DNA of 64,000 bases from Haliotis asinina (taxonomy: Eukaryota; Mollusca; Gastropoda; Lepetellida; Haliotidae), in the NCBI RefSeq assembly GCF_037392515.1, contig NC_090282.1:56134843-56198842 (forward strand). Reading direction: 5' to 3'. Under the pieces are notes generated by a model. That model searched no databases. It was not told where the DNA came from and saw only the letters and a list, made by a program, of their open reading frames with translations. The position numbers and the translations under genes were made by a program. Below are positions 33,901-63,500 of the stretch, in pieces; the first letter of the stretch is position 1; the number at the start of each line of letters is the position of its first letter.

Positions 33901-35126
33901 CTGAAAGAGAACAGCAATTATCATTACATACTTAAGTAATTGTTTTCTGAACTGAACTGAACTGAACTTTTCACTCACGCTGCAAAACTGCAGCATAAGA
34001 GGTACACAAATAGTGTTTACATATGTACATATTATGTACAAAATGTATGATAGATACAGTGTTCACTGAGAGAAGGTGCATATATATTTTTGAACTTATT
34101 TTTAAATACAGCCATAATTATTGTACAGAAGATTGAAAGTTCCTAGCTTATTGGTGTTAAAAAGGACATTCATTTTATATATATTTTTATGTATATTTCA
34201 CATTACATCATTTCAGTCATTATTACCAGACGTAATACAGAGTACATCATTTGTCATATTTGTTATATGCCCGTGTAAGGTCTTGTTAAATATTGTTGTA
34301 ACATTAGAGAGTACAGACAGACCTTAAAACTATAATTAAAAAAACCCTCACAAATTCTGGCTAGCTTATCCTTTCTATTTCCGAGCACAGGAAGCTACAC
34401 AGTTCCGCATCTAAATTAATGTCACCTACTTGAAAATATTCGTACACTCATTAAGCATAGGTCATGGTCATAATAATGACTGCATTAAATACTTTAAAAT
34501 GTGGTCAGTTTTAATTATAACATGGATGTGTTTCTTTTTTTAAAAAAAACAGAAAATATGACATTATTTCATCCAAACATAGCTGTAGCTTGCCTCTTCT
34601 GGCTAGAAGTTTAAATACATTACATAAGGCACCGACTCAGCAAGCAAGTGATTCTGATTTAGTATAGACGAACCTAGTTATCACTGACTTTCTACTACCC
34701 GTTCTACTGTATTGTGTACTGCTGTTGTTGAATACCGTTTGTATTACTCTAAAATAGTTTCTTTGGTCTATATACACAGTCAGTTGTAAAACACAAAAAC
34801 ATGTTTCAAAGCTCTTTGTTATTTGCTGGTCTTACGCTCAGAGGTTTGACAAATCATAAAAATGAACTTATTTTAAAAATGTACACACGTGCATCAAAAC
34901 GATTCCTGTAGTTTCTTTCCGTGCACCTTCTGTGGTAAATTTCACCTGAACTTTCACTCTTTCTCCCTGTCTGTTTCTAATAATACTTGTGATGTAACTA
35001 GTTATTGTACATATCCTTGGAAAGAGGTTTTATTTCGTCCTTGATCCTATGTTTAAACTAAACTCACAAGAGTAAATATATTACTGTTTATATGTTGTTA
35101 TTTCCTGGCGTCACACTTAATACGTT

Positions 35127-51808
<16,682 letters not shown>

Positions 51809-53039
51809 CGCCTGGGAAAAGGAGAAATTTAAACAGTCTTTTTAAGTACTTCTTAAAAGCCGAATTGCTTGCGTTTTATAAACACTTCGATAGAGTGCAT
51901 TTATGTAACAAGAATAGACTTGCCTTTAATCTTCTTAAATCCCTTTACTTACACAGAATATTATCACATAGTCATTGTGATCGTAATTATGCCCCGTTGC
52001 AGATCCCCCATCTATTACTTAGAAGAGGCATGTTCGTATGACATTTGGATGGCCAATACAATAGAACCATAAAGCCCCGAGCACAGCCCAAGTGAACTGT
52101 TTGTTCCATAAATATAACAACGGTCGCGTGTCTGCATATTCCAAGTTAAAGGAGAATTTTACATCGCAAACATATGAGGTACAACAAATGTAGAGTGAAC
52201 GGATCCAAGTTTACGTGTTCAGCAAGTATCAAGACTGTAAAGAACGTAATGATGTGTCAGTATGTGACCGTATAGCAAGTGAGGTAATGAACACAACTCG
52301 AACTTGTCAAAGTGCTGGGAATAAAGTTATGTCAACTTCATTCGTCGTGTGGTCACCATGGAGATATGGTTTTGGCGAAAGGACGAGAGACGATGTACGG
52401 CAGTGCGTCACAATTGAAGAGGTTCATCATCAACCAATGTTAAACTAAAAATAGAAGACTCAGCGTACTCAGATTCAGTTTGTGAACCAGTTGTTGTTTT
52501 CAGAGCAAAAATACAAATTTCTGTGTTTAGGTATTCATAAAGTGATTCCCGTACATCACATAAAATATCAAGAAGATACAGATTGATCAAGCCATGTATA
52601 AAACTCGAGAATTATCTAGTTCATTGTAGAAACAAAGCTCACAGATCATATGTCTAAAAACCATGGTTAAGTAATCATAAACTGGTAGATGAATTACAAC
52701 ATTGAAATGTGTAGTGTCCTGGATGATGAGAAACGCCATCATCCTGCATAAAATATAGCAAAGAAAGAGAATCGTATCATTCTATCTTTACAAACAATCC
52801 TTAATCAACAGCAAGAATGGTGGTTGGATGGTGGAGAGGGGGTGGAGAGGGAGGTGGACGTGATTCTAATGGGTAACCCAGTACAATGATGTGAATGATC
52901 CCCACTTCAATCAGTGACTTATCCACTGATCCAAACTCCACTAGACCCCCTAATTTATAAACATAATGCAAAAGTTCGCATGTACAAAATTGCTGACATC
53001 CCCATTACCCACACGCGGGTGTACAAAATTGATTCCCTA

Positions 53040-53040
<1 letters not shown>

Positions 53041-53097
<57 letters not shown>
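53041..53097. repeat. (CA)n microsatellite, about 56 bp
   Basis: A pure CA dinucleotide run in the intergenic region upstream of gene C. Confidence 0.97.
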
Positions 53098-53098
<1 letters not shown>

Positions 53099-55094
53099 TT
53101 ATCTAATCATACGTTCAACAAGCCAGTTGAAAGTGACTGTTGGCGAGTTAACTCCCTTGAAACTACTACCTGCTGCCATGTTGTCATGTTCCTATTGTTC
53201 AACATTCTGAAGATTGTTTATGTGCACTGACCCAACGAGTGTTGAATAATGTCAGTGTATGGTCCAAGCGTGAATGAGTAAGCGAGACTACGTGAAGAAT
53301 ATTTACTACAGAAGGATAGCACGTACACCGAAACAAAAGATCCAGGATATAGATATATAACACACAACCCTGACACACCTCGGCCGGCACATAGAAATAT
53401 CGTTGTGAAACAATTTAGTTAAAACTTGTTAGTGACAAACAAACTTACCAGAAAATTGACCACTATTCATCCACTTGAGGTTTTCAGTGTTCCTCAGCCG
53501 GTAAAGAGATTGGGGTTTTCCGCGCTTCTATTTATAGACCAAGTGACGCAGCCTGTTGTGTTCATGAGATACGTGTCTGTGTCTACTGGCGTATCAAACG
53601 AAAGAATGTTCAATATGGTAAATTTTCAGGATTCTCGCATGGTTGGTGATGTTATAATAGTATTACATATATCGCTCAGATTTATCGTTATCACATGGCG
53701 TCATCAAAATCATATTTGTAAATAATTGGAACTTGCGCTGAAGTGTGTCCTAAAATGTGAACCCAAGGTGCACGAGGCAAGGATATCTAGCTGATGTTAG
53801 TGTTTTCTTCACTGTTCGTCTCCTACACTGATGGTATGAGATGAATCCTACATTCTGCAGCCTATCCCATCCACCAACATGACAGACAGGGCTCCATGGT
53901 TAGCCCGTGGAGCATGTAATATTGGCTCCACAACATTTCTGCTCATATGGCATTAGTACACCAGCAATAATGCTTGCGCCACAACACTCGTGAGCGAGTA
54001 TAAAGCTTCGTGATGCATAGTGCGTAGTGTGTTGTACGTATTACTTTTACGTAGTGTCCAAGTCCATGTGTACGTATATAAAGGTTATGCAATGGATTAA
54101 ATTAAGTCTTTCTTTTCCTGGAGACCACAAATACTGATCACAAATGCTGTCTGCAATGCCATCTTGTATTTTAAAGAACGCAAGAGCACTATAACAGAAA
54201 TAACAGAATCACAGGGGATGAAGTGGATGAGATTATTGCAGGTGTATTGTACTTGTCATTATACTGTACTTGTATTGTACTTGTATTGTCATTATATGTA
54301 AAAAAACACACAAAAAGCGAAGCGGGCGGTAGCGGGCGCCTGCATTTCAACTGTTGTAACAGCTCATAACGAGTTCACCAACACTGAATATACTTTAGAG
54401 TGAATTCTATAAGGAGAAAGTATACGAGTAAATGTCATTTGCCCTGGGCTACTCTGTAAAATGCTCTGGAAATGTTGAAACGTATGTATGAATGAAGGGA
54501 CGCAACTCTCCCAATATTACACAACTGTACACGAGGACTCGGATATCACTCCCATTCTGGTGTATTACAGCAGTGCCTGTCACTGTCGATAGGTGAGCAA
54601 CTCGACCTTTTTCACAAAATCAGTAACACCTCGACGTCTTTTGCGGGGAGTAATCAAAGGAGATATTGCTTTTCAATCTCTACTTGGACTAATACGAAAC
54701 CATTACAAAATGTGTTCCGATATGATTGGAGCAGGATCATATCCTACCTGTAATAGCATTCACAATATTCAAGGTTTTAAGAAGGTTCGTGACCTACTTA
54801 AGTCAATTGTGTGTTAATACTACTTTCGTAGATAGTGATACGTAAAAAGACGTGTCTGTGACTGTCCTGTGAGTGTTTGACTAGTGCAAGGGATGTAAGT
54901 TACTTGATATTCGTCATCAACTGTGTGCTTGTCCCTCTTGACATTCATACAGCTCATGTACTGAAATGTCCCGCCCTCCATACTCTGTAGCCATTGTGAA
55001 AGCATTTGTTTTGTTTTCTGAATACATAGTTTCACTATGAGACTCCTAATTATAATTATCATGTAAAGAACAATGACTGAATACAACTGTTACA

Positions 55095-55640
55095 TAAAAA
55101 TTATGTTATATTTGGGATTTCACTTTCTCAGTAAAGTACAAATTCTAGTACTTTTTTGGTTGAGTCCCATCCGGAATTCGAACCCACACCCACAGAGTCA
55201 GGCACCCAATCGCCAGCACACAAAGTCAGCCGCCTAGCCCGCTCAGCCATCGCGACTTCCACAAAAATGAAAGTCCGACAACTGGTAGTCTAGACTGCTT
55301 GCTTTGTGTCCCTCTCTGATAAGTGTGAACTGGAACGGCTCCCACGGCCGAAAGCTATGATTACACGATGCCATTTAGAAAGTGGTTAAATGCAACATAT
55401 GTCATATTTGGGATTTCACTTTCTCAGTAAAGTACAAATTCTAGTACTTTTTGGTTGAGTCCCATTCGGGATTCGAGCCCACACCCTTTTTTTCTTTTTT
55501 TTTTCTGTGGGTGTTTGTTCGAATCCCGGATGGGACTCAACAAAAAAAAGTAATAGAATTTGTACTTTACTGAGAACGTGAAATCCCAAATGTGACATAT
55601 GTTGCATTTGACCACTTTCTAAATGGCATCGTGTAATCAA
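55095..55640. repeat. Inverted pair of type-3 SINEs
   Basis: Two same-direction heads (55105-55270 and 55400-55490: 'ttgggatttcactttctcag', 'gggattcgagcccacaccc') are followed by a reverse copy (about 55500-55635: 'gaatcccggatgggactcaa', 'gtgaaatcccaaatgtgaca'). The halves at 55400-55490 and 55500-55600 form a near-perfect hairpin around a T-rich loop. Confidence 0.85.
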
Positions 55641-55845
55641 TGACTGGATACATTCTGCATGTGGCATACAGGCAACACAGAGACGGTCCTGTCACAGGGA
55701 GAGTTAGAACTAGACCCGTATCTCCCCCAATTCCGGTAAGATGTAACGCATCAACGAAATTTGAGTGGCTGATTTATATCATCCAAGCTAGTAACAAAAT
55801 GTAATAACATGCTTTTCGTTCGTTTCCTCAAAAGGACTGATGCAA

Positions 55846-56085
55846 GTGCATTACATTCACATGTAGGTGAAATTATATTACATTTATATGTAGGTGAAAG
55901 TGCATTACATTCACATGTAGGTGAAATTATATTACATTTATATGTAGGTGAAAGTGCATTACATTCACATGTAGGTGAAATTATATTACATTTATATGTA
56001 GGTGAAAGTGCATTACATTCACATGTAGGTGAAATTATATTACATTTATATGTAGGTGAAAGTGCATTACATTCAGATGTGATGG
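55846..56085. repeat. 27-bp repeat in a 54-bp alternating higher-order pattern
   Basis: Nine 27-bp units alternate between 'gtgcattacattcacatgta' and 'ttatattacatttatatgta' types, each ending ggtgaaa. The period is divisible by three, so both strands stay open and encode repeats such as CNALSPTYKCNIISPTCE; I consider these non-coding. Confidence 0.95.
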
Positions 56086-56599
56086 AAACATACCATGATT
56101 TGATGTTGCAATGACTGGGCAGTATTCGCATCCTACCAAGTGCGAGTCTTTGACTCCTGTTTTTATCACAGAGGTCTAGGGTTGACGTCAGGCATGATAT
56201 GGCAAGTACTATATAACATCGAATGAGGAAAATGGCATTGGTCAAAACAACTAAATACCCCACTGTATCTGAAAGAGGAAGTAAGAGATGTTTATGCATT
56301 ATACTTAATGCATTGGTGCTGGAGTGTAACTTTTTCCTCCAAATAGTTAAAAAAACATTTTAGATTTACATGCCGGTTTTACATTTATATTTGTCATATT
56401 CTAGTTGTTTTACTCACCTTTTTTGACATGTTCGTGTAATTATCTTCTATTCATGTTTTATGACTGTATGACTTGTTGTAGTCCCGATATGGCTGAAACA
56501 CTGCAGATGTGACTTAAATCGCAACTCACTCAGTCACATTTTCCTGTCAGTCGCATGGAACTGAAACAAGATTTATACGTTAGGTTTCTAATTACTGCT

Positions 56600-56790
56600 C
56601 GACTCTCATATATGTAACCAAACAATGCAATGATCAACCACATGAGCGTCGATCTGCACAATTGGGGACCAATGACATGTGTCAACCAAGACAGCGAGCC
56701 TGACCACCCGATCCCGTAAGTAGACTCTTGCTACAGGAATTTTCACTCTATGGCGAGCATGAGTTGTTGAAGGTCTATCGCAGCCCCCCG
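56600..56790 (+). repeat. Diverged abalone-type repeat
   Basis: Contains 'tgatcaaccacatgagcgtc' and 'gcgagcctgaccacccgatc'. Intergenic. Confidence 0.75.
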
Positions 56791-57209
56791 CACTATGCAA
56801 AAACAAAATAATAGAGAATAGAGAATTGGGTTAAAGAAGGCCAGGTGTGGAAGGCAAAGGTGGACGTAGGGCTAAGCGACAGCGATTTATGACCTGCTCT
56901 CCGTTGGACCCTGAACAGATGCGACAGGTAGCGGGGATGTTAGCCATGCCCTTTTGACCATCCGAAGGCTGGAAGTAGTTTGTATTGGTAAACAGACAGC
57001 TAAGCAGCAGCAGTGAGGAGAAAACTGAGCGGGAGATTGGTCCCGAGCCTTGACACCCAGCAATGGAAGTGCCGCGCCATCCACACCGAAATAAGCAGAA
57101 AGTGTCATGTCACGTCATGTTTTGATAGAAATGGTAAATATAAAATGATCGAGGGAAAAATAAAAGAGGGATCGATTATACCATGTTTGAAAGTACGAGC
57201 AGAATGAAA

Positions 57210-58485
57210 TTAAGATGAAACTATCTTGTGGCGAATGTCATTACAGAAGACCTGCAATCCCAGGGGAGTTATGTGCACCCCATCACTAATGTAATGTCCT
57301 GCAGCTGGGTAGATGAGGCCATGGCGTATGACCTCACCTTTGATAGTCGTCATAACCTTGGCAACAGGCATATTTAGTGTCTTACGAGCAAGCTGCACAC
57401 TCTTTATATTTCTAGCATATCGCCAGTAACACCGCGGCAACATATTGGACGACAGTAGCCTGGTATGGGGAAGTCGCAACCGTTGCTCGTTTATCAGCTC
57501 AGATAGCAGTGACTGGACATAAAGGAGAATGTTGAATAGCTTTGATGTTTATAGAAGTACGCTTACCCGTTTGATCAGTCTTAGAGTATCGGAGCATGAC
57601 ATGCATCGTCTCCGCGTTACCTGTAATGTTAGCACCGTGAATACTGAGAGAAAGGGAGGTTGGTACCAACTCACTTATCCTGAAGAAACTGAAAAAAGCC
57701 AGAGTATACGCTGCTTTAAAAAGATTGTGTTCATAAACAGAAGCGAAAACAAGATGAAGGACGGTGGATATTGATGGTAATAGCTCTGCTGTGATCGGGC
57801 GGCGACTGTCTTTGGTGCCAGCTGTTTAAATGAATCCCAAGTGCGCCTCCGCACCAGGAAATGTTGTGATGCATCCTGCATGTCATGCCACTTGTACCAG
57901 GTTCCCAATGCAGTTATGCAGGCGTTGGCCGTCCTAGACAATTTAACCTGTAAAGACAATGCTGACAAGTAATACATAATGTGATCAAGAGGTGCCGGCC
58001 ATGTAGGTGGGAGACAGTGTGACACTCTGAACACGTTGAAAGACTTCAACGCTATCTCATAGGTCCTCCAAGTGTTTCTCGACAGTGACAGGTCCAGTAA
58101 ATGATCCGACTCCAGTCTCAGATGTCCCAGATGTCTAGTGGTAGTGGTGTTGGTGTTGAGTCCGCTTGGGGTGCTACTTGCCGGAAACGTTCCCACTGAA
58201 ACCTCGAAATAGCATCAGCTATATTATTATCATGAGAAGAAATGTACCTAGCGCGGAAAAGAATATTATGATTGAAACATGAAGTTACCAGAAGACGCAC
58301 AAGAGACATTACCTTGGGAGTCTTTGATGTTTGTCTGTTGATAATTGACACAACAGCTTGGTTGTCACACACAAACATTACTTTTCTGTTAAGAAACGTA
58401 GGTGCCAATAAACGAAGTGCTAGCTGTCTCGTGTAGCCAGCGCTCATCAAACGACGGTTATTTAAGATGGCTGAGGAACGTAAGG
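57210..58485 (-). mobile_element. DIRS-like tyrosine-recombinase retroelement, broken 3' fragment
   Basis: Three minus-strand blocks in order fit this family: an RNase H part (about 58480-58120; VMFVCDNQAVVSIINRQTSK, NNIADAISRFQWERF), the core-binding part of a tyrosine recombinase (about 58120-57770; LSRNTWRTYEIALKSFNVFR) and an SGNH-hydrolase-like end (57479-57210; YISDGVHITPLGLQVFCNDI), as seen in related elements of marine invertebrates. The reverse transcriptase part is absent. The copy is broken, with several breaks, and appears moderately old. Its upstream end coincides with the left end of the Mutator-like element, which suggests a nested insertion. Confidence 0.75.
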
Positions 58486-58487
58486 AA

Positions 58488-60520
58488 GGTATCTTCCCAT
58501 TATGACTACTCCCATTATGACTACTAATTAAAATACACATATAATGGACCACCCCTGCACTTAATAATGTACTGTACCCGTATAGCTGATTATTCCCAGC
58601 TTGGAGATCACTCCTCTACAACCCAAACTAAGGTACTTTTGAAAATTTAAAATACAGATTGATTGTTTTGAAAGTACCCATGCTATGATAATCCGTCTAC
58701 TCTGATCAAAGATATAGATACTCACGCTTCATCCATACTTTCATTTGTTTTGAAAACCGGACATATTTGGAGATGACTCCTGTACGACCCAAGCTAAGGT
58801 AATCCCTCTAATGTGATTAAAAAAACTAAAACGTTTTAACTACAATTTTTATCAACAAGTATATAAGACCCAGTTACACGTATTTTGATTTAGCTATCGC
58901 TGGTGTTCAGAGAGCAAAGTTCGTTATATCACAGAGAGGAACCCGACAAGTGTTGCATGTTGGATTTCGGTACAAGTTGAACAAGTCTGGAAATGTGTCT
59001 GACTACTGGAAATGTGTTGTTCCTAGGTGTAGAAGCAACTTGTCAACAACTGGAGAGTTCATCAGAGCAGTTGCTGGCGAGCACAATCACGGGCCCGACA
59101 ATCCAGCCACAGTTAGATTCATGAGCACACTGCGAAAAAGAGCCAGAGATGAGTCAAAACCAATGCCCCAAATGTACAATGAAGAGCTCCGCCAATTGCC
59201 TGTTGATGCTGCTGCTGTTGCAGTGTAAAGTCAGCACTGTATAGACACAGAAGGAAGACAACTCCTGCATTGCCTGAACATCTTAGATATGTCAACCTTG
59301 ACGGAAGATGGACTACTACATCTGATTGTCGTCGTTTTCTTGCTGTTGAAGACGGAGATGGTGACAAATTGCTGGTGTTTTCAACAGAAGAAGCACTCTC
59401 AACGTTACAGCAGGCTGGTGTCCTCTTTATGGATGGAACATTCTGTTCGTGTCCAAGACTTTGGCATCAGTTGTGCGTGATTCACTCTCTCACTGGCAAT
59501 ACTATGATTCCCTTAGCTTTCTGTCTCATGCCTGATCGTCAACGTGCTACCTACTGTAGACTTTTTCATGCGTTGAAAGATGCTGTTCAACAAACAACTA
59601 CCAGACCTCTTCTACCTCTGACTATCCAGGTAGACTTTGAATACCCTGTTCATAAGGCTATCTCTGATGAATTCCCGAACACATCTGTTAGAGGGTGTTA
59701 CTTTCATTACACGCAGTGCTTGTGGCGCAAAATTCAGGACCTAGGGCTTGTGACAATGTACATAGAGAATGATGAGTTATCTGAGCTGTTTAGATCTGCG
59801 GTAGCCCTTCCCTTTTTAACTACTGACCTTGTCCAAGACACCTGGCTTGAGGCCATGAACCAAGCAGCAGACATCCGGGGATGTGAAGCATTCAAGGACT
59901 ACATTGTGAGTGTCTGGGTTGATGACGATGCACGTTTCCCCATTCCTGTGTGGAAACATTCCGAAACAGATGGTCCACTGACAAATAATCACCTCGAGGG
60001 TTTTCACCACTCTCAACCAGAGCATCAGACACAGTCACCCTAACATTTTTTAATTCATCGAGGCGATCAAGAGAATCGAGGCCACGAATAGAAGAAGAAT
60101 TGCCCAGCTGGAGTATGGAGCACCTGCACCACCAAGGAAAAGAATGTACAGAGATTTAGATGCTCGCATCCGTCGCTTGCAGGATCAGCTCCAGAGACAA
60201 CAGAAGTCGACCATTGAATTTGTTCGGGCCACAGGCTATGTTGCAAAACAGTTTTTGTAAATACAAATTGTAAACAGAAGAAGAAATGTTGACGCCAGAA
60301 GTTTCATTGAGATGTCAATTATTATTCTTAATTCACTTACTATAAGGTGTACCTTATGTATAGCTACATATCTATCTACATATGATTACCTGTGTAATTA
60401 GCTGAATAAATGTTTACGAACCCGGTACAGCTATAGTTGTTTATGGTGCTGTTGGAACGTATGTGTAAGAGTATGCTGATGAGAAACTTGGAGTAGTCAC
60501 AATGGGAAGATATCGATGGA
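58488..60520 (+). mobile_element. Mutator-like DNA transposon (FLYWCH + MULE transposase)
   Basis: A transposase reading plus-strand 58950-60260 is flanked by a 25-bp inverted repeat: the left copy at 58488-58512 (starts ggtatcttcc, ends gactactcc) and its reverse complement at 60496-60520, with about two mismatches. Extra copies of the inner motif 'cccattatgactact' occur at about 58514 and, inverted, at about 60618. A direct repeat of about 33 bp ('ctcctctacaacccaaacta') occurs at 58603 and 58770, upstream of the gene. I could not confirm a target-site duplication, so the exact ends are uncertain. Confidence 0.65.
58950..60260 (+). pseudogene. MULE transposase with FLYWCH zinc finger, recently inactivated
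   Basis: The N-terminal part (58950-59225) is a FLYWCH finger: HVGFRYKLNKSGNVSDYWKC, VVPRCRSNLSTT and AGEHNHGPD. The MULE/DDE domain (59270-60010) contains VLFMDGTFCSCPRLWHQLCV, IPLAFCLMPDRQRATYCRLF, TIQVDFEYPVHKAISDEF and GCYFHYTQCLWRKIQDLGL. The C-terminal part (to 60260) ends RRLQDQLQRQQKSTIEFVRA and KQFL. The reading frame shifts once near 59225 and once near 60015, and one in-frame stop follows at about 60048, so the copy is probably inactive, but the protein is otherwise well preserved, implying a recent event. Total length of about 430 residues is normal for the family. Confidence 0.85.
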
Positions 60521-63500
60521 ACAGTCTACCATTGATGGAGGGGAGAGAGCTAGCAATTATAATTAAAAAACACTGGACTGGAACAAGTTGTGTATTGGAC
60601 GGGTAGTCAAACTGAGAGTAGTCATAATGGGAATGAAACGAAAGAAACTGACGAGATATCAATATTGTGATGACGTAACCAATTGTGTGATGGCGTAATG
60701 TAAGTGGATGAGATGACCGCACAGCTTAGGTGTTGGTAAACATGAGCACGTGTTCTGTTATGAGGAACTTGTGTTTGCCGTAAAGAACTGACTTATAATT
60801 GTGAGAGGAATGAGACTAATTCGATTATTGCAGAAAGTTAGGAAATGCATGGAGCGTACAATAACAACATTTAGCCAAATAGTGCTAAATGGAAATATTC
60901 TGTGCCCTGTGATAACGGTAAACATGACCATAAATATGTTCATAGATTCAATTTGATATAATTCTGTTACGGCTCCAAGGATATATGTATTCCACCACGG
61001 AAAGATGAATAAAACGATCGACAGTGAGCACAAAGGAGAAAATGTAACAAGAAAAAGCTTCTGTTGACCACCACAATCATGACACTCTGGTCTCAGAAGA
61101 TGTACATTTCGGGAAAGTGGACGGGAACAGACTTGTGAAGCTTGGACAGTGCTGCACCATAGTGGACACCCATTTATTGGACATGGGTCTACAAGGTGAA
61201 CCAAATGTACATTTTCTATTAATCACCTTTAAACATTGTAACCAATGTCATCTTCTGCAAATTTTGTGTTTACAACTTTTCTCATTTATCTTCTAAGAAA
61301 TAGGCAAGCATTACAGGTGATCTTTTATTATTTTAAATTATAATTAATTTATTATGATTTATGAGAGATGTATGTAAAATTTGCGTTTATTCCTCCCTCA
61401 CGACAGAGAGCAAAGACATCGTCCGGAATGATCTTAATCTTACAGCAACACTAAAATGTATTGAGCTACTGTTTAATACAGCTTTTCCCCGCCCTTCGTT
61501 ACAACATTATCAATGCGTGCAGGTCTTCATGGGGCCAATTTTAACCACTGTAGAAAGTTTGTTGCTAATGTGTATAAGGAATACAGGGCAATAATAGTTG
61601 CCGTCACTCCACAATTCACTGTTTTTGAGGTGGTTTATCAGGATGAATGTTCACAGCAAAGCATGTCAGACGGAAGGACTAGTCTAGAGAAAATGTTCAA
61701 AGACTTGGTATTTGACTGTACAAAAAAAATGTACTAGAAGTGTCACTGGTTACCTTTGAAACTGCTGATGTGGATCAAACGAGAGACAACATGGACAAAT
61801 TAACTCGAAGGGACCTTGAAAGCATCGCTCAATTGCTCAGGAACAAAACCGACAGAAGTTTATCAGTATGAAGTGTCTTGTGCTGTTGCTTACAATACTA
61901 ATACTGGCAATAGCACGCTACTCACGATACTTTAAAGCACTTCTGAATCCTTCATATTAGAATAATTTTGCCATAGTAATGAAACAGGCTTTGTGTAGGG
62001 ACCTGTTTATGCCTAGAACTATTACGGGGAATTAACGCTGGGATCTCCACGCCTTCAAACACAAACAGAGAGGGATCTCAGGCAAAACAGGAATGATTCT
62101 AGTGCGCGGCCATCCTGTACATATACCCGAGTACTCCTCTCCGAATTCGAAAGCAAGTCCGTACACGCGAGTTTAATTCTCCCAGCGTTGACAAAGTCCT
62201 GTGTTCCGATTAAGATGCAAAGTGACCTAACATTGAATTGCACGTAGCATCGCTTGACCAGTTACGACAGATCGTATGCTGAGGCAATAAGTGATGATAT
62301 GCCATCTACCAAGCACAAGTAGAGTTAGTTAGAGTAGAATAAAGTCAAATATACATTGTAGAATAGTTTTCGAATTTTAGTAAAACATGACAATTTTGAC
62401 CCTGTTATAGTAATAATGAGGAAGTCAGGGGTTGTTTCGCGTTTGTTGAGGAACAGTTATTACATTGTTAAATAGGATCATCACCCTTTGATCACCTTTT
62501 GATCACCTTTTGATCACCCCTTTGTATGGGGATTATTGTTGAGATCTGTCTTAGATCTAGACAGAAATGAATATAAATTTCAAGAGTTAAAAGTCCACTT
62601 GCATGATAAGTGGTCGACACTGTAAAATCAAAGAAATACTGACATGTTTGTAAAGGATTAATAATGTCTGTGGTGTGACGTTCAGACTCATACCATCCAA
62701 ATGAGCATGTATATATCTTACATGAAAAATAAATTTTTAAAAATGGCGTAAAGTAAACAATTGTGTATTCTGTGTTAATATTGACCTTGTTTCATGTGTA
62801 TAGTAATTATCTACGTCATGTTGAATCCGCAGATCAGAGTGAACTTAATGCTGACAGACACTGCGGAAAATTTGAAGATAAAGAGCTTAACACCACACCA
62901 GACCGAGGTTAGCGTTTCGATTCACAAACGAAACATGTTCCACTTGCAGTTTCTGACACAAGTCCATCTTCACTCAAGGTTATGCAGCAGGCAGGTAACG
63001 CCCTCTGCAGTGTACAAATGACCAAGTGGTATAAGACGCTTTTCAGTCTCGCAGATCGAGTTTATAATTCTCAGCTATAATTCAGGATGTGTACCGTTCA
63101 GTACCCGTGGATTCACAACACTTCTTTCGATAATCCTTCCACCTTATGAGGCCCCAATGGGGCTGGAACCAAATTCATCAACATACAAATGTAGAGTACA
63201 TATTGCTTCATCCACGTTTGTTTTGTGTTCGTACACATCTCACATATCTCACATTAAAACAAAGGCTGCCACACATCATCTATTAGTGTTAGTACTAGAG
63301 TATATGTATTGGTATTATATACTCATGAGTAGGAGCAGTAGTCTTAGTAGCAGTGGTATAACATGTCAATCACATGTTTGGCTGTATATCTCTCTTGATA
63401 CCAAGACGTATGTCCAATGCCCATGTTATCTGGCAGTGGCAGGATTGGTTGGGTCAATGGAGAATGTACCCCGACTCTACAGACTAAAATACCTCAAGCA

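Larger units (their letters stand above)
51809..57209. other. Upstream flank of gene C, no gene recognised
   Basis: Presumably holds the gene C promoter and 5' non-coding exon, neither identifiable by eye. The rest is a CA repeat, the SINE pair at 55.1-55.6 kb and the 27-bp array. Short open frames (52215-52448, 53426-53725) show no domain. Confidence 0.5.

Noticed and set aside
55751-56299. A 182-codon minus-strand frame with CNALSPTYKCNII repeats
   Set aside because: Explained by the 27-bp array; flanking parts have no recognisable domain.
60758-61204. A 148-codon minus-strand frame as a continuation of the DIRS-like element
   Set aside because: Shows no reverse transcriptase or other recognisable motif.
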